DNA of 64,000 nucleotides from Streptomyces sp. ISL-10 (GCF_018614575.1 NZ_JAGGOJ010000002.1:1-64000), one strand, 5' to 3'; positions 18,703 through 28,405 are shown, counted from the stretch's first letter. Notes: a model not told the origin generated them from the letters alone. Numbers and translations: made by a program.

Positions 18703-19499
18703 TCAACGGGCCCCGATTGGCAGCCCGGGCACCAGTAGGTGGGGCGATCACGGCCCCCGTCACCTTGATCGGCCCTGCGTACGAGCGTTCCGCAGCGGGG
18801 ACAGGGGCGGCCCTCGCGGCCGTAGACGTACAGCCGCTGTCCGGGGCCGCGACGGCCTGTGGTGACACGTTCGGGGCGGGACTTGTTGGCGTCCAGGAGC
18901 CGGTGGGCGGTGGCCAGGAGACGGGCGAGCGTGTCCGCAGGCAGCTCGCCGACGGGGAGCCAGGGCGTCACGCGGGCCAGGAAGGCCAGCTCGGACTTGT
19001 AGACATTGCCGATGCCGGCGAGGTTTCGCTGGTCGAGCAGGGCCTCGCCGAGGGGGCGGGCAGGGTCGGCGAGGAGGTTGGCCACCGCTGTGTGCGGATC
19101 CCAGTCGGGGCCGAGCAGGTCGGGGCCGAGATGCCCCACGGCCTGCTCCTCGTCCGCGGTAGGGAGCAGTTCCAGGACGGGCAGGCGATAACCGACTGCC
19201 GTGTAGGCCTCGTTGCCGAGGACGGCACGGATCTGGTGCGCAGGGCCACCGCGCCAGCGCTCACCGGAGCCGTACACCTGCCAGGAGCCGTCCATCCGCA
19301 GGTGCGAGTGCAGGGTGAGGCCGCCCTCGATGCGGGTGAGGAGGTGCTTGCCGCGCGGAGTGACGTCCAGGACGGTGCGGCCGGTGAGATCCGCGGTGGC
19401 GAACCGGGGCACTCGCAGATCGGACAGGGTCAGCACGCGGTCGGCCAGTGCGCGGTGCAGGCGGTGGGCGGCCAGCCAGACGGTGTCTCCTTCGGGCAT
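18699..19499 (-). CDS. nei: Endonuclease VIII-like DNA glycosylase (Fpg/Nei family)
   Basis: The 266-aa base-excision repair glycosylase begins MPEGDTVW, placing the catalytic Pro next to Glu after Met removal. Lys in PRGKHLL is the conserved beta-hairpin Lys. The H2TH segment reads LLDQRNLAGIGNVYKSEL. A C-terminal zinc finger has CPRCG and CPGCQ. The PEGDT start and QxNxAGIGNxYKSE pattern point to the actinobacterial Nei branch, which removes oxidised pyrimidines, over MutM/Fpg. Start at 19499 is fixed by the requirement for Pro2; MDA upstream is the in-frame alternative. It is followed closely by the SDR gene. Confidence 0.92.
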   Translation of the reverse strand: MPEGDTVWLAAHRLHRALADRVLTLSDLRVPRFATADLTGRTVLDVTPRGKHLLTRIEGGLTLHSHLRMDGSWQVYGSGERWRGGPAHQIRAVLGNEAYTAVGYRLPVLELLPTADEEQAVGHLGPDLLGPDWDPHTAVANLLADPARPLGEALLDQRNLAGIGNVYKSELAFLARVTPWLPVGELPADTLARLLATAHRLLDANKSRPERVTTGRRGPGQRLYVYGREGRPCPRCGTLVRRADQGDGGRDRPTYWCPGCQSGPVD

Positions 19500-20054
19500 G
19501 GCATCCATGATGCGGGACGAAGTCGGGAGGGGCGGGCGGGCGGGCCTGGGCTCGGCTGGTCGGGGCGCAGCCGGACGGACGCGACGGCGCGGGAGGGGGC
19601 GTCCGGCTGGTCAGGAGGGCAGCGGGGGCGGTCCGGCGTCTTTCCGGCGGACGGGGTGAGGATGCTCGCGCGGGCTCGCGGGGGAGCCTACGAGGCCCGG
19701 GCGGGCGACGGGCGGCGTCTTTCCGGCGGGCGGAGTCGAGGATGCTCGCGCTGTCCGGCGGCGGGGCCTGGGCCCGATTGGCTGGGAGGGCGGTCGGCGG
19801 CCTTGATGGGCCGGTCCGGGGCTGGAGGAGAGGCGCCCGGAGGACTGGCGGGCGGGGCCTGGGCCCCCTGCCGGCTGGGAGGGCAGTGGGCGGCCTCGAT
19901 GGTGGAGGGTGCCCGGGCGGTCGGCGGGCGGAGTGGAGGGTGCCCGGCCGGTCCGAGCGCCGGGTGGCGTCCGCAGGCGTCGGGCGTCCGGTCGGGCGAG
20001 ACGAGCGTGGACCGCGGCATCCGGCTGGTCGAGGAGGGCCGGGCCGGGCTCGGG
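19500..20054. repeat. Non-coding GC-rich region with degenerate direct repeats
   Basis: No convincing gene lies between nei and lhr. The stretch is built from imperfect direct repeats: 19635-19670 resembles 19714-19750 (GGCGTCTTTCCGGCGG..GAGGATGCTCGCG), 19763-19809 resembles 19853-19902 (CGGGGCCTGGGCCC..GGCTGGGAGGGC), and GGAGGGTGCCCGG occurs at about 19904 and 19934. Frames open on both strands are Pro/Arg-rich and look like high-GC artefacts. Confidence 0.7.
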
Positions 20055-23000
20055 TCAGGGCCGCAGGCGCAGGCCCCTCGGTGTGGCGTGGAATCCGGCG
20101 GTCTCCAGCACACCGCCCAGGGGCGAGGTCAGTGCAGGCGAGCCGTTGGCCCGCTCCACCGTCACCGTCCCCAGCGCGCCCTCGCGGGCCGCGGCGGCCA
20201 GTGCGGCGGCCGCCGCATGCAGGGCCGGGGCCTGCGGGTCCGTCACCCAGGAGAGCAGCGTCTTGCCGCCGCGCTCCATGTAGAGCGTCAGCTCGCCGTC
20301 GACGAGGACGACGAGGGAGCCCGCCTTGCGGCCCGGCTTGTGCCCGGCGCCGTCGGGCGGCTCGGGCCACGGAAGCGCCGCCCCATACGCGTTCGCCGGG
20401 TCGGCGGCGGCCAGCACCATCGCGCGGGGTGCCGCCCGGCCCTCGTCGCGGTCCCGGGCGGTGGAGGCGGCACGCAGCCGGTCGACGGCGCCGTCCATCG
20501 CGAACTGGGCGGCTCCCAGGCCCTCGACGACATAGCCGCGGCGGGCCTGCCCGCTGTCCTCGAAGGCCGACAGAACGCGGTACGTGGCGGAGAAGCCGCC
20601 CTCCACGCCCTCGGCGGCCACCGCGCCGCGGGTCACCACACCATGGCGGTCGAGCAGGGTGCGGGCGAGAGCGTGCGCCCGGTGGGTCGGCTCGGGCTCC
20701 GGGGTGGGCAGGAGGGACCAGCGGCCGCTCACGGTCGGGGGGCCGGAGCGGGTGGCCGGCCGGGCCGCCACCGACACGGTGCCGTACCGGCCGCGGGGGA
20801 CCGTGCGCTTGGCGCGATGCGCCGTCGAACCGGCCGTGCGGCCCGACCCGAGCAGGGCGCGCAGCGGCGCCAGAGTGTCGTTGGTGAGCCGGCCGGACCA
20901 GGCCAGGTCCCAGATCGCGTCGGCGAGTTGGGGATCGGCGACGTCGGGGTGGGTGGTGGCGCGCACCTGGTCGGCGATCTGACGGAAGAACAGGCCGTAC
21001 CCCCCGGACAGGGCGGTCAGCACCGACTCGTGCAGGGCCGTCAGCTCCAGCGGGTGCGGGGGCGGGAGCAGGAGCGGAGCGGCGTCGGCCAGATAGAGGG
21101 AGACCCAGCCGTCCTTGCCGGGCAGGGCGCCTGCGCCCGCCCACAGCACCTCGCCGGTCGTGGTCAGTTCGTCGAGGAGCGTGGTGCTGTAGTGGGAGAC
21201 GCGGGAGGGGAGGACCAGTTTTTCCAGAGCGGAGGCCGGGACAGCCGCGCCCTGGAGCTGCTCGACGGCGCGGGCCAGGCCGTCGATGCCGCGCAGCCGG
21301 TTGCTGCCCATGTGCTGCCACTGGGGGAGGAACGCGGCGAGCGCGGCGGGCGGGACCGGCTCCAGCTCATGGCGGAGCGCGGCCAGGGAGCGGCGGCGCA
21401 GACGGCGCAGCACGGCCGCGTCGCACCATTCCTGGCCGATGCCCGACGGGTGGAACTCGCCCTGCACGACGCGCCCCGAAGCGGCAAGCCGTGCCAGACC
21501 GCCTTCCGTGACGGCCGGGCCCATTCCGAAGCGGGCCGCTGCCTGGGCCGAGGTGAACGGTCCGTGCGTCCGTGCGAAGCGGGCGAGGAGATCGCCCAGG
21601 GGATCCTTGACCGGCTCGGTGAACGCCTCGGGGACACCCACGGGCAGCGCGCTGCCGAGGGCGTCGCGCAGTCGGCCCGCGTCCTCGACCGCGGCCCAGT
21701 GGTCGGTGCCCGCGATGCGGACGCGGATCGCGCGGCGCGAGGCCGCCAGCTCCAGGGGCCAGGCCGGCTCGCCACCGCGCTCGGCGAGCTCGGCATCGGT
21801 GAGGGGGCCGAGTACGCGCAGGAGATCCGCCACACCCTCCGCGTCCTTGACCCGACGGTCGTCCGTGAGCCACTGCAGCTCCCGCTCCAGCTCGCTCAGC
21901 ACGTCGGCGTCGAGCAGCTCGCGCAGCTCCGCCTGTCCCAGCAGTTCGGCCAGCAGCCGGGAGTCCAGCGACAGGGCTGCCGCCCGCCGCTCGGCGAGCG
22001 GTGAGTCGCCCTCGTAGAGGAACTGGGCCACGTAGCCGAACAGCAGGGAGCGGGCGAACGGAGAGGGCTCGGGCGTGGTGACCTCGACCAGGCGGACCCG
22101 GCGGGACTCGATGTCCCCCATGAGCTCGGTCAGCCCTGGGACGTCGAAGACGTCCTGGAGGCATTCGCGGACGGCTTCGAGGACGATCGGGAAAGAGCCG
22201 AACTCGCTCGCCACCTGGAGCAGTTGGGCCGCGCGCTGGCGCTGCTGCCACAGGGGTGTGCGCTTGCCGGGATTGCGCCGCGGCAGCAGCAGCGCCCGCG
22301 CGGCGCACTCCCGGAACCGGGAGGCGAACAGGGCGGAGCCGCCGACCTGGTCGGTCACGACCTGGCTGACCTCGCCCTTGTCGAAGACCGTGTCCGCGGC
22401 TCCGACGGGTGCCTGCTCGCTGTCGTACGCCGTGTCGACGTGGACCGGGTCCTGATCGAGGAGGTCGAGACCCATCAGGTCGGCGTCGGGCAGGCGCAGG
22501 ACGATGCCGTCGTCGGCGTGCATGACCTGCGCGTCCATGCCGTACCGCTCGGCGAGGCGGGCGCCGAGCGCCAGTGCCCACGGCGCGTGGACCTGCGCGC
22601 CGAACGGTGAGTGGATCACCACACGCCAGTCGCCCAGCTCGTCCCGGAACCGCTCCACGAGGATCGTGCGGTCGTCCGGGACGTGGCCGCAGGCCCGGCG
22701 CTGCTCGTCGAGATACGCCAACACGTTGTCCGCCGCCCAGGCGTCCAGGCCCGCCGCCAGGAGTCGCAGCCGGGCGTCGTCGGGCGCCAGCCCGCCGACC
22801 TCGCGCAGGAACGCGCCGACGGCACGTCCCAGCTCCAGCGGGCGGCCAAGCTGGTCCCCCTTCCAGAAGGGGAGGCGGCCGGGGACACCCGGGGCGGGTG
22901 AGACCAGCACCCGGTCCCGGGTGATGTCCTCGATCCGCCAGGACGTGGTGCCCAGGGTGAAGACATCGCCGACCCGGGACTCGTACACCATCTCCTCGTC

Positions 23001-24680
23001 GAGCTCCCCGACCCTGCCACCGCCCTTCTTGGGATCGGCGCCGGCGAGGAAGACGCCGAAGAGCCCCCGGTCGGGGATGGTGCCGCCGGAGGTGACGGCG
23101 AGCCGCTGCGCCCCCGGCCGGCCTGTCACCGTGCCCGCGACCCGGTCCCACACCACGCGCGGGCGCAGTTCTGCGAAGGCGTCCGACGGATAACGCCCCG
23201 CGAGCATGTCCAGGACAGCGGTGAACGCCGACTCGGGCAGCGCGGCGAACGGTGCTGCACGGCGGACCAGCGTCAGCAGGTCGTCGAACTGCCAGGTGTC
23301 CATGGCCACCATGGCCACGAGCTGCTGGGCCAGTACGTCCAGAGGATTGGCCGGGACGCGCAGCGATTCGATGGAGCCGGTGCGCATCCGCTCCGTGACG
23401 ACGGCCGCCTGCACCAGATCGCCGCGGTACTTGGGGAAGACGACCCCTGTCGAGACAGCGCCGACCTGGTGCCCTGCCCGGCCGACACGCTGGAGACCCG
23501 AGGCGACCGAGGGGGGTGACTCCACCTGGACGACTAGGTCCACCGCTCCCATGTCGATGCCCAGCTCCAGGCTGGAGGTGGCGACGACGGCGGGCAGCCG
23601 GCCCGCCTTGAGGTCCTCCTCGACCAGGGCGCGCTGCTCCTTGGAGACCGAGCCGTGGTGGGCACGGGCGAGGAGCGGGGGCGCGCCCTGAGCGGCCCCC
23701 GACTGCGCCATGATCTCGGCCGGGGGCCCCTCCTCCGGCAGGGGAGCGCCCATCGCCCGCTCGTAAGCGATCTCATTGAGGCGGTTGCACAGACGCTCCG
23801 CGAGGCGGCGGGAGTTGGCGAACACGATCGTGGAGCGGTGGGCCTGGACGAGGTCGGCGATCCGCTCCTCGACGTGTGGCCAGATCGAGGGCTTCTCGCC
23901 GGGACCCTCGGACGCGTCCGCGGCGGGCGAGCCGCCGAGCTCCCCCAGGTCCTCGACGGGGACGACGACCGAGAGGTCGAACTCCTTGCCGGAAGGCGGC
24001 TGGACGATCTCCACCCTGCGCTGCGGCGACAGGTACCGGGCCACTTCGTCGACCGGCCGGACCGTGGCCGACAGGCCGATCCTGCGCGCCGGGCGCGGCA
24101 GCAGCTCGTCCAGACGCTCCAGCGACAGGGCGACGTGCGCGCCGCGCTTGGTGCCGGCCACCGCGTGGACCTCGTCGAGGATGACGGTCTCGACACCCGC
24201 CAGGGCGTCCCGCGCGGAGGAGGTGAGCATCAGGAACAGCGACTCGGGCGTGGTGATCAGGATGTCCGGGGGCCTGGAGACCAGCGCACGGCGCTCGGCG
24301 GCCGGGGTGTCGCCGGACCGGATGCCGACCCGCACCTCGGGCTCGGGCAGGCCCAGCCGCACCGACTCGTGCCGGATCCCGGTGAGCGGGCTGCGCAGAT
24401 TGCGCTCGACGTCGACCGCCAGCGCCTTGAGCGGGGACACGTACAGCACACGGCAGCGCTTCTTGGTCTCCGCCGGGGGCGGTGTGGACGTGAGCCGGTC
24501 GAGGGCGGCGAGGAAGGCGGCCAGCGTCTTGCCGGAGCCGGTGGGCGCCACCACCAGAACGTCCGCGCCCTCACCGATGGCCCTCCAGGCTCCCTCCTGC
24601 GCGGCAGTGGGCGCGCTGAACGCCCCCGTGAACCAGCCTCGGGTCGCGGGGGAGAAGGAGTCGAGCGCAGTCCTGGCCAT
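20055..24680 (-). CDS. lhr: Large helicase-related protein Lhr
   Basis: The 1541-aa superfamily 2 helicase has a DEAD/DEAH motor with Walker A VVAPTGSGKT (K51), motif II ILDEVHAVAGTKRGAHV, motif III GLSAT and motif VI QRVGRAGHQ. Long C-terminal Lhr-specific winged-helix and beta-barrel domains follow (from about 700), then the extra C-terminal region present in bacterial long Lhr proteins. Mycobacterial Lhr is a 3'-to-5' ssDNA translocase that unwinds RNA:DNA hybrids and is induced by DNA damage. ATG 24680 is preferred to the longer open frame, which has no similarity; an ATG three codons upstream (24689) is possible. It ends 555 nt before nei. Confidence 0.92.
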   Translation of the reverse strand: MARTALDSFSPATRGWFTGAFSAPTAAQEGAWRAIGEGADVLVVAPTGSGKTLAAFLAALDRLTSTPPPAETKKRCRVLYVSPLKALAVDVERNLRSPLTGIRHESVRLGLPEPEVRVGIRSGDTPAAERRALVSRPPDILITTPESLFLMLTSSARDALAGVETVILDEVHAVAGTKRGAHVALSLERLDELLPRPARRIGLSATVRPVDEVARYLSPQRRVEIVQPPSGKEFDLSVVVPVEDLGELGGSPAADASEGPGEKPSIWPHVEERIADLVQAHRSTIVFANSRRLAERLCNRLNEIAYERAMGAPLPEEGPPAEIMAQSGAAQGAPPLLARAHHGSVSKEQRALVEEDLKAGRLPAVVATSSLELGIDMGAVDLVVQVESPPSVASGLQRVGRAGHQVGAVSTGVVFPKYRGDLVQAAVVTERMRTGSIESLRVPANPLDVLAQQLVAMVAMDTWQFDDLLTLVRRAAPFAALPESAFTAVLDMLAGRYPSDAFAELRPRVVWDRVAGTVTGRPGAQRLAVTSGGTIPDRGLFGVFLAGADPKKGGGRVGELDEEMVYESRVGDVFTLGTTSWRIEDITRDRVLVSPAPGVPGRLPFWKGDQLGRPLELGRAVGAFLREVGGLAPDDARLRLLAAGLDAWAADNVLAYLDEQRRACGHVPDDRTILVERFRDELGDWRVVIHSPFGAQVHAPWALALGARLAERYGMDAQVMHADDGIVLRLPDADLMGLDLLDQDPVHVDTAYDSEQAPVGAADTVFDKGEVSQVVTDQVGGSALFASRFRECAARALLLPRRNPGKRTPLWQQRQRAAQLLQVASEFGSFPIVLEAVRECLQDVFDVPGLTELMGDIESRRVRLVEVTTPEPSPFARSLLFGYVAQFLYEGDSPLAERRAAALSLDSRLLAELLGQAELRELLDADVLSELERELQWLTDDRRVKDAEGVADLLRVLGPLTDAELAERGGEPAWPLELAASRRAIRVRIAGTDHWAAVEDAGRLRDALGSALPVGVPEAFTEPVKDPLGDLLARFARTHGPFTSAQAAARFGMGPAVTEGGLARLAASGRVVQGEFHPSGIGQEWCDAAVLRRLRRRSLAALRHELEPVPPAALAAFLPQWQHMGSNRLRGIDGLARAVEQLQGAAVPASALEKLVLPSRVSHYSTTLLDELTTTGEVLWAGAGALPGKDGWVSLYLADAAPLLLPPPHPLELTALHESVLTALSGGYGLFFRQIADQVRATTHPDVADPQLADAIWDLAWSGRLTNDTLAPLRALLGSGRTAGSTAHRAKRTVPRGRYGTVSVAARPATRSGPPTVSGRWSLLPTPEPEPTHRAHALARTLLDRHGVVTRGAVAAEGVEGGFSATYRVLSAFEDSGQARRGYVVEGLGAAQFAMDGAVDRLRAASTARDRDEGRAAPRAMVLAAADPANAYGAALPWPEPPDGAGHKPGRKAGSLVVLVDGELTLYMERGGKTLLSWVTDPQAPALHAAAAALAAAAREGALGTVTVERANGSPALTSPLGGVLETAGFHATPRGLRLRP

Positions 24681-24770
24681 GCCCCCCATCGTGCACCCGA
24701 CCACTGACAACGCGTGTCCACGAGGCGGACGGGCAGGTCGCGGACGCTGGGCCGGGCGCAGAATTGCTGC

Positions 24771-25634
24771 ATGGAGAGCGACGCGGCACCTGACCGGAAG
24801 GACGAGTGGGCGCGGCACTGGCAGCACCCCGGTGTACCCGGTCTGGACCTGCTGCGTGCCCGTTATGTGCGTCACTCGTTCACCCGGCACACGCACGAGG
24901 GCTTCGTGCTCGGCGCCGTACGTCGGGGTATCGAGGACGTGCTCATGCCGGAGGGGACGATCCAGGCCAGGCCGGGCACCGTAGTCATGATCAATCCGGA
25001 AGTGCCGCATTCGGCGAGGGCGGGGGCGCCGGAGGGCTGGGTGTACTCGACCCTCTACCCGTCTTCCGGGCTTGTCGCGACGATCGCCGAGGACGTGACC
25101 ACGCTGCGCGGCACCGCCGGATTCGCCGAGACGATCGTCGAGGACCCGGACACCGCCCGCCTGGTCCACGAGGTGCACCGTGCCGCTGAAGAGGGCAACG
25201 CGCTCGCCGCCGACAGTGTGCTGCGCATCACGGTCGCGCGGCTGCTGCGCCGCCACGGGCGTTCACTGCCCGCCCGTCCGCCGCTCGCGTCGGGAGCCCG
25301 TACGGCGGCGCTGGCCAGACAGCTTCTTGAGGAGCGGATGGCCGATCCGCCGTCGCTGGAGGAGCTCGCGCAGGAGCTCGGCACCAGTCCCTTCGCGCTC
25401 CTGCGCGCCTTCAAGGCCGCGTACGGTCTGCCGCCGCACACCTGGCTGACAGACGCGCGCGTGCGCCGCGCCCGCCATCTCCTGGAGGCCGGGACGGCAC
25501 CGGCCGAGGCTGCCGTCGCCGTCGGCTTCGCCGATCAGCCCCACCTGAACCGCCACTTCACCAGGATCGTGGGCGTGCCGCCGGGGGCCTACCGGCGTGA
25601 GCGCACCGTTGTCCGCCCCAAGTCTGCTCGTTGA
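24771..25634 (+). CDS. AraC-family transcriptional regulator
   Basis: The 287-aa protein has an N-terminal AraC-type cupin (about 20-150: HSFTRHTHEGFVLG, then RPGTVVMINPEVPHSAR) and a C-terminal double helix-turn-helix (about 190-280: SLEELAQELGTSPFALLRAF and the signature AVGFADQPHLNRHFTRIVGV). Similar proteins control adjacent exporters or metabolic genes, but here the nearest genes are lhr (divergent) and unassigned sequence. CAGAAT ends 6 nt before ATG 24771 and no Shine-Dalgarno sequence is seen, so translation may be leaderless. The ligand is unknown. Confidence 0.9.
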   Translation: MESDAAPDRKDEWARHWQHPGVPGLDLLRARYVRHSFTRHTHEGFVLGAVRRGIEDVLMPEGTIQARPGTVVMINPEVPHSARAGAPEGWVYSTLYPSSGLVATIAEDVTTLRGTAGFAETIVEDPDTARLVHEVHRAAEEGNALAADSVLRITVARLLRRHGRSLPARPPLASGARTAALARQLLEERMADPPSLEELAQELGTSPFALLRAFKAAYGLPPHTWLTDARVRRARHLLEAGTAPAEAAVAVGFADQPHLNRHFTRIVGVPPGAYRRERTVVRPKSAR

Positions 25635-26127
25635 TCGCAGCGCACGTACTAGGCGAGTCACCGCCGCCTCGACTGCACCGATCCACGGAAGCCGCCGAGG
25701 TCGTGCCTTGCCGACCTGCTCATGCGACTGCTTGGCAAGATCGAGGCCAGCCGGAAGCCCTGGCTCACCCAGCACTCCGCTCAATCCACCCGTGCACTCT
25801 TTCGCGTGAGGTGCAGAGAAGCACGTCGGACGTGAAAACGCAGCCCGATCCGGACCCTGTTCACGAAGCTCGCCCGGGTGCTTTTCTACGCGGGCCGCCA
25901 GTGCGGATGTTGCACTGCAGCGGGCAGCGGGCAGCGGGCCGCGGAGAGCGACCACCGCGCGGCGATGGCTCCAGTCGCGATCGACCGGTCCGCCGGCAAC
26001 GGCCTTCGACGTGTGAGCACTTGGCGGCCGATTCAAACGCGGAGGGGACGCGCCCCCGCGGCGCGGTCTCCGAGTGCGCGGCCACCGCAGCGGGCGCGCG
26101 GTCCGGGGCGCGGGCGGGCCCTGGGTC
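25635..26127. other. Intergenic stretch without a recognisable gene
   Basis: This segment after the AraC gene holds no frame with convincing similarity on either strand. It contains a short inverted repeat (CTTGCC..GGCAAG around 25708-25740) and a CAGCGGGCAGCGGG duplication near 25920. Base composition around 25640-25870 is lower in GC than the neighbours, so it may be decayed insertion-element or transferred DNA; this is an inference only. Confidence 0.5.
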
Positions 26128-26223
26128 GGCGTCGTACGTAGGCGTCGTACGTCGCACCGGGACCCCCTTGCCCCCAGCGGGACGGCACCGTACGCTCACC
26201 AACGACGTACCGACCAGCCGGTA
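26128..26223 (+). promoter_or_regulatory. Candidate promoter and operators of the oxidoreductase operon
   Basis: TTGCCC (26168-26173) and TACGCT (26191-26196) are separated by exactly 17 nt. Two copies of GGCGTCGTACGT lie upstream at 26128-26139 and 26141-26152. An inverted repeat TACCG-N6-CGGTA (26208-26223) begins just after the predicted start site. The pattern fits a promoter controlled by a repressor, possibly TetR-type. Confidence 0.5.
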
Positions 26224-26312
26224 TGTCCCGTGCCTGAGTAGTACGCGGCGACGAGCAGCCTGCCGGCTGCGCCGCAGGCCCGATCCACCGCCGATCGCAG
26301 GAGCCGCCGGAG

Positions 26313-27323
26313 ATGACCAACGTCAACCACCAGGTGCGCCTGGCCGCCCGTCCGGTGGGCGAGCCACAGCCCACAGACTGGAAGCACGTCGAGGAGCCGG
26401 TCGGTGAACCGGGCGACGGGGAGTTCCTGGTACAGGTGCTCTACCTGTCGATCGATCCGGCGATGCGCGGCTGGATGAACGCGGGCAGGTCCTACATCCG
26501 CCCGGTGGAGATCGGCGAGGTGATGCGCGCCGGCGCGGTGGGACGGGTGATCGCCTCCCGGCACCCCGGCTTCGCGGTCGGCGACCATGTGTCGGGCACA
26601 TTCGGCGTGCAGGAGTACTGCCTGTCGGACGGGCGCGGCGTCACCAAGGTCGACCCGGAGACGGCCCCGCTGCCGACGTATCTCGGCACGCTCGGCATGT
26701 CGGGCCTGACGGCCTACTTCGGCCTGATCGACATCGGACGTCCCGAGCCGGGCCAGACCGTCGTGGTCTCCGGGGCGGCCGGGGCGGTCGGCAGCGTCGT
26801 CGGCCAGATCGCCAAGATCCTGGGCTGCCGGGTCATCGGCATCGCCGGTGGCGAGCGCAAGTGCCGACTGGTGGTCGATGAGTTCGGGTTCGACGCCGCG
26901 ATCGACTACCAGACCGAGGACGTCCGCAAGGCGCTGCGCGAGCATGCCCCCGACGGCGTCGACGTGTACTTCGACAACGTCGGCGGCGACGTCCTGGACG
27001 CCGTGCTGCTCCGGCTGGCGCGCGGCGCCCGCGTCGTCATATGCGGCGCGGTCTCCCAGTACAACAGCACGGAGACGAAGGGCCCCGGCAACTACATGTC
27101 GCTGCTGGTCAACCGCGCCTCCATGACCGGCATGGTGGTGTTCGACTACGCGGAACGCTACGCCGAGGGAATCGCACAGCTCGTCACGTGGCAGGCGGAG
27201 GGCCGGCTGCGTGCGCTGGAGGACGTCGTACCAGGTGGGGTGGCGGCGTTCCCTGAGACCCTGATGCGCCTGTTCCGCGGTGAGAACCACGGCAAGCTGG
27301 TGCTCAAGGTCGCGGACGAGTAG
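26313..27323 (+). CDS. NADP-dependent oxidoreductase (CurA/leukotriene B4 12-hydroxydehydrogenase type)
   Basis: The 336-aa medium-chain reductase lacks zinc ligands. The N-terminal GroES-like part contains YLSIDPAMRGWMN, the class signature. The Rossmann part contains VVVSGAAGAVGSVVGQIAK, then DVYFDNVGGDVLDAVL and GAVSQYN. Relatives such as E. coli CurA reduce activated double bonds of enones with NADPH. An AGGAG lies upstream of ATG 26313. The zinc alcohol dehydrogenase starts 21 nt after the stop, so the two form an operon driven from the promoter at 26168-26196. Substrate is unknown. Confidence 0.9.
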   Translation: MTNVNHQVRLAARPVGEPQPTDWKHVEEPVGEPGDGEFLVQVLYLSIDPAMRGWMNAGRSYIRPVEIGEVMRAGAVGRVIASRHPGFAVGDHVSGTFGVQEYCLSDGRGVTKVDPETAPLPTYLGTLGMSGLTAYFGLIDIGRPEPGQTVVVSGAAGAVGSVVGQIAKILGCRVIGIAGGERKCRLVVDEFGFDAAIDYQTEDVRKALREHAPDGVDVYFDNVGGDVLDAVLLRLARGARVVICGAVSQYNSTETKGPGNYMSLLVNRASMTGMVVFDYAERYAEGIAQLVTWQAEGRLRALEDVVPGGVAAFPETLMRLFRGENHGKLVLKVADE

Positions 27324-27344
27324 GGCAGAGGGGAGAGGAATCCG

Positions 27345-28397
27345 GTGAAGGCACTGACCTACCACGGCCGCCATGACATTCGATACGGGGATGTCCCCGA
27401 CCCAGCCGTCACCAGCCCCACCGATGCCGTCGTCCAGGTCACCACGGCCGGTATCTGCGGCAGCGACCTGCACATCTACAGCGGCAACTCGTTCAGCCCG
27501 GAACTGGGCTACACCCCGGGACACGAGTGCGTCGGCGTGGTCGTCGACACCGGCGACCAGGTCACCCGCTTCAAGCCCGGCGACCGGGTGCTGGTTCCCG
27601 CCTCGGTCGGCTGCACCCTGTGCCGGACCTGTGCGGCCGGGTTCACCGCCCGGTGCGAGCGCGCCAAGACCATGACGGACCTCTGCTACGGCGTGAGCCC
27701 GCAGCTCCCGGGCAGTCAGGCCCAGGCCCTCGCGGTGCCCTACGCCGACATCAACCTGGTGCACCTGCCCGAGGGCATCTCCGACGAGGCCGCCGTGGTC
27801 CTCACGGACAACGCCCCGACGGCCTGGTACGGGTGCCGCCGCGCCCGTATCCAGCCCGGCGAGACCGTCCTGGTCATCGGCCTCGGCCCGGTCGGCCTCA
27901 TGGCCGCCCAGTCCGCCTTCGCGATGGGCGCCGCCCGTGTGCTGGGCGCGGACCTGGTCGCGGAGCGCCGTGCCTTCGCCGCCACCCTGGGCGTCGAGCC
28001 GGTCGAGGGCGAGGACGCACGGACGGCCGTACGGGAGATGACCGCAGGACGCGGTCCGGATGCCGTGATAGAGGCCGTGGGCTCGGACGCCACCATCGAA
28101 CTCGCCCTCAAAGCCGTCCGGCAGGCTGGACGGGTCAGCGTCATCGGGGTCAGCCAGAACAAGGCCTTTCCCTTCCACATGGGACTGGCTCAGGTCAAGG
28201 AGCTGGAGTTCGCCATCGGACTGTGTTCGGTCCACTACGAACTCCCTGCCCTGATCGCCCTCGCCCAAGCCGGCCGGATCACCCCGGAGGTCGTGGTCTC
28301 CCACCGCTTCACCCTCGCCGAGGGCCCTGCCGCGTACGAACTGTTCAACAGCCGCGCCGACGGCGTCCGCAAGGTCCTTCTCGACCCTGCCCGTTGA
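27345..28397 (+). CDS. Zinc-type alcohol dehydrogenase
   Basis: The 350-aa zinc-dependent medium-chain dehydrogenase has catalytic ligands in AGICGSDLH and TPGHECVGVV, and a structural zinc site in CTLCRTCAAGFTARC, which has Cys at three CxxC-type positions plus a distal Cys. The cofactor site is VIGLGPVGLMAAQ. Features around residue 95-130 resemble the alcohol/sorbitol dehydrogenase and glutathione-independent formaldehyde dehydrogenase groups. GTG 27345 follows GGGAGAGG. It is co-transcribed with the upstream CurA-like gene. The substrate is not predictable. Confidence 0.88.
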   Translation: MKALTYHGRHDIRYGDVPDPAVTSPTDAVVQVTTAGICGSDLHIYSGNSFSPELGYTPGHECVGVVVDTGDQVTRFKPGDRVLVPASVGCTLCRTCAAGFTARCERAKTMTDLCYGVSPQLPGSQAQALAVPYADINLVHLPEGISDEAAVVLTDNAPTAWYGCRRARIQPGETVLVIGLGPVGLMAAQSAFAMGAARVLGADLVAERRAFAATLGVEPVEGEDARTAVREMTAGRGPDAVIEAVGSDATIELALKAVRQAGRVSVIGVSQNKAFPFHMGLAQVKELEFAIGLCSVHYELPALIALAQAGRITPEVVVSHRFTLAEGPAAYELFNSRADGVRKVLLDPAR

Positions 28398-28405
28398 TGC
28401 ACCTC

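Noticed and set aside
18306..22004. Plus-strand frame of about 1230 codons across SDR, nei and lhr
   Set aside because: Low-complexity Gly/Arg/Gln translation antisense to three well-supported genes.
24681..25256. N-terminal extension of lhr by 192 codons
   Set aside because: It lies antisense to the AraC gene, lacks similarity, and the conserved helicase N-terminus begins at MARTALDSFSP.
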